Shown here: positions 3,766-5,258 of the stretch, in pieces
Position numbering within the stretch: the stretch's first letter is position 1
Layout of the letters: each line of letters begins with the position of its first letter
Assembly (NCBI GenBank): GCA_945877965.1
Contig: CAMCTH010000376.1
Span: 1-5,258, forward strand
Origin: Planctomicrobium piriforme
Lineage (GTDB): Bacteria; Planctomycetota; Planctomycetia; Pirellulales; PNKZ01
Length of the DNA stretch: 5,258 nt
Reading direction: 5' to 3'
The notes under the pieces: model-generated
Database searches by the model: none
What the model saw: only the letters and a program-made list of their open reading frames with translations
Told to the model about the DNA's origin: nothing
Translations under genes and position numbers: made by a program

Positions 3766-5258
3766 ATGTTGCTACGCCTCGCCCGGTTTATTGCCGCCCC
3801 GATCGTCGCCGTCGTGCACTTGTCTGTGCCTCTGCAGGCCGCGGAGCTTTCGATCGAGTTTATCAAGACCCATTGCTACGACTGCCACACCGGCGCGGCG
3901 GGCGAAGGGGGGCTCGACCTCACGGCGTTGAAGTACGACTTGAACGACGGCGAGTCGGTTCGTCGCTGGGTGAAGGTTTTTGACCGCGTGTCGGCCGGCG
4001 AGATGCCGCCGAAGGAAAGCAAGCAACCGGTCGAAGCCGATCGAACGAAGTGGACCAAGCAGTTGCAAGTGGAGCTAGTCGCCGCGGAGAAATCGCGGCG
4101 CGAACTGGAAGGCCGGACGCCGGTGCGACGGATGACTCGCGTCGAATACGAGAACACGATCCGCGACCTGTTCGTGCTCGACGGCATCCCCTTGCAGGCG
4201 AGCTTGCCTGAGGACGGCTCGGCGCACGGTTTCGATCGTAATGCCGACGCGCTCGACATCTCGCACGTCAACATGGCGAAGTACGTCGAAGCGGCCGACC
4301 AGGCGCTCGACATGGCGATTGCCGTGCAGCCGCACCCGCCGTTGCAGCAAACGCATCGCTTCTCGCTGGCCCGGCACATTTATCACATTACGATGAACGG
4401 CGACGCCGTGGTGTTGAAAGACGGCAAAGCCGACACGGTGTTTCCTCCCGGAGGACACATCGCGCACGTCGGCGCGATCGAGCATGGCCATATCCTGAAA
4501 AGCAGCCATCTGCGCGGCGCTTCGATCGGCGTCTTTCGTCATGAAGACGAGTCGTTCAAGCCGTACTTTTATGACTTCGCGGCGCTGTATCCCGGTCGCT
4601 ATAGGATCAAAACTTCGTTCTGGAGTTTCGGCTGGGACAAGGGCCAAGTGCTGCCGGCCCGCGGCATCGAGGCGGCCCGGCTCTCCGTCGTGCAGTTGCA
4701 AGACGACGGCCGCGGCGGCGGCCACCCGAGCTACATCCTGGGCTACTTCGACGCGCCGCCGAACGTGCCGCAAGAACACGAAATCAAAACCTGGCTCAAC
4801 TTCAAAGACACGATCGGTTTCAATGCCGCGTCGCTGGCGCCGGCGGTGAACTACAGCCGACCCGGTCGCGCGATGGCGTTCACGGGGCCGGGCATTGCGT
4901 CGGACTATATCGAAATCGAAGGCCCAATTCACGACGTCTGGCCGCCGGAAGGACATCGTCGCTTGTTCGGCGACCTGCCGTTTGCGGCGATTGAAACGAA
5001 AGGGAATCCCGGCATTCGCTTGCCGAAGCGAAAGATCGTCAAACGCGAGACGCAGGCTCCGAATCCGCCCGATACTCCGTCGGGTAACTGGACCGTGGCG
5101 AGCGTCTTCCCGCAAGCTGACGCCGATCGCTTGCTGGCCGCGTTCTTGCCGCGCGCGTTCCGCCGACCGGTCTCGGATGAAGTTCGCGCCGAGTATCTGA
5201 CTCTGTTTAATCAGCGCATGGCGGCTGGCGACTGTTTTGAAACAGCGCTCCGTTATGC
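3766..5258 (+). CDS. Exported c-type haem DUF1592-family protein, 3' end cut off by window
   Basis: The frame is open from the ATG at 3766 to the right edge (497 complete codons, no stop). Residues 1-26 look like a Sec signal peptide with cleavage near LQA-AE. A PSCyt1-like cytochrome c segment follows: CYDCH at 37-41 is the haem-binding CxxCH, and GEMPP (78-82) offers Met80 as the likely second iron ligand. A DUF1587 domain spans about 120-185 (RMTRVEYENTIRDLF at 122-136, then GSAHGFDRNADAL). The stretch of about 190-400 is not a named domain I can place; it has beta-rich segments such as PGRYRIKTSFWSFGW and ends in the family-typical EIEGPIHDVWPPEGHRRLFG (383-402). A DUF1595-like domain begins near 455 (LPRAFRRPVSDEV at 461-473) and is cut. 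Full-length relatives continue with DUF1592, DUF1588 and DUF1585, so roughly half the protein is probably missing. It is likely the partner of the DUF1552 protein outside the cytoplasm; its substrate is unknown. The start is supported by the signal peptide rather than by its weak ribosome site. Confidence 0.9.
   Translation, partial: MLLRLARFIAAPIVAVVHLSVPLQAAELSIEFIKTHCYDCHTGAAGEGGLDLTALKYDLNDGESVRRWVKVFDRVSAGEMPPKESKQPVEADRTKWTKQLQVELVAAEKSRRELEGRTPVRRMTRVEYENTIRDLFVLDGIPLQASLPEDGSAHGFDRNADALDISHVNMAKYVEAADQALDMAIAVQPHPPLQQTHRFSLARHIYHITMNGDAVVLKDGKADTVFPPGGHIAHVGAIEHGHILKSSHLRGASIGVFRHEDESFKPYFYDFAALYPGRYRIKTSFWSFGWDKGQVLPARGIEAARLSVVQLQDDGRGGGHPSYILGYFDAPPNVPQEHEIKTWLNFKDTIGFNAASLAPAVNYSRPGRAMAFTGPGIASDYIEIEGPIHDVWPPEGHRRLFGDLPFAAIETKGNPGIRLPKRKIVKRETQAPNPPDTPSGNWTVASVFPQADADRLLAAFLPRAFRRPVSDEVRAEYLTLFNQRMAAGDCFETALRY

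Noticed and set aside
4075..5115. A 346-residue open frame on the minus strand opposite the haem protein gene
   Set aside because: The plus strand here carries DUF1587 and DUF1595 motifs in one uninterrupted frame; the antisense product shows only Arg/Val/His-rich sequence.

Overview
The window looks like chromosomal DNA of a planctomycete, probably of the Pirellula/Rhodopirellula type. The main reason is a pair of exported proteins from families strongly expanded in that phylum: a Tat-exported DUF1552 (HXXSHH) protein, followed by a haem-binding DUF1587/DUF1595/DUF1592-type protein. The moderately high GC content, the FHA-GAF-PP2C signalling protein and the mixed use of Shine-Dalgarno sites agree with this. 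The assignment rests on family knowledge, not on a database search.

Layout. Bases 1-149 hold no gene I can support, only a stem-loop just past the end of the first gene. Bases 150-1835 (minus strand) encode a 561-residue cytoplasmic signalling protein with an FHA domain, a GAF domain and a SpoIIE/RsbU-type PP2C phosphatase domain. Its likely sigma70-type promoter lies at 1932-1961. Bases 1962-2137 form a divergent control region. It has a second candidate promoter facing right, whose -35 box forms a dyad with the leftward -35 box, and a compact RNA-type stem-loop. A tRNA-Gln(CTG) gene follows at 2138-2208, without an encoded CCA, and runs into a T-rich stretch. Bases 2232-2328 look like the promoter and leader (a TACAAT box, a strong stem-loop and a clear AGGAG ribosome site) of the DUF1552 gene at 2329-3588. 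The 177-base gap 3589-3765 is dominated by two inverted copies of a palindromic intergenic repeat. The second copy runs directly into the weak ribosome site of the last gene, which starts at 3766 and is cut off by the window's right edge.

How the genes work together. The two rightward proteins are probably a functional pair outside the cytoplasm: a folded DUF1552 protein sent through Tat, and a c-type-haem DUF1592-family protein sent through Sec. Their reaction is not known. The FHA-GAF-PP2C protein is divergent and separated by a tRNA, so there is no evidence that it controls the pair. No mobile element, CRISPR array or broken gene was seen. The most unusual features are non-coding: the inverted repeat pair overlapping a ribosome site, the divergent promoter dyad, and the leader stem-loops.
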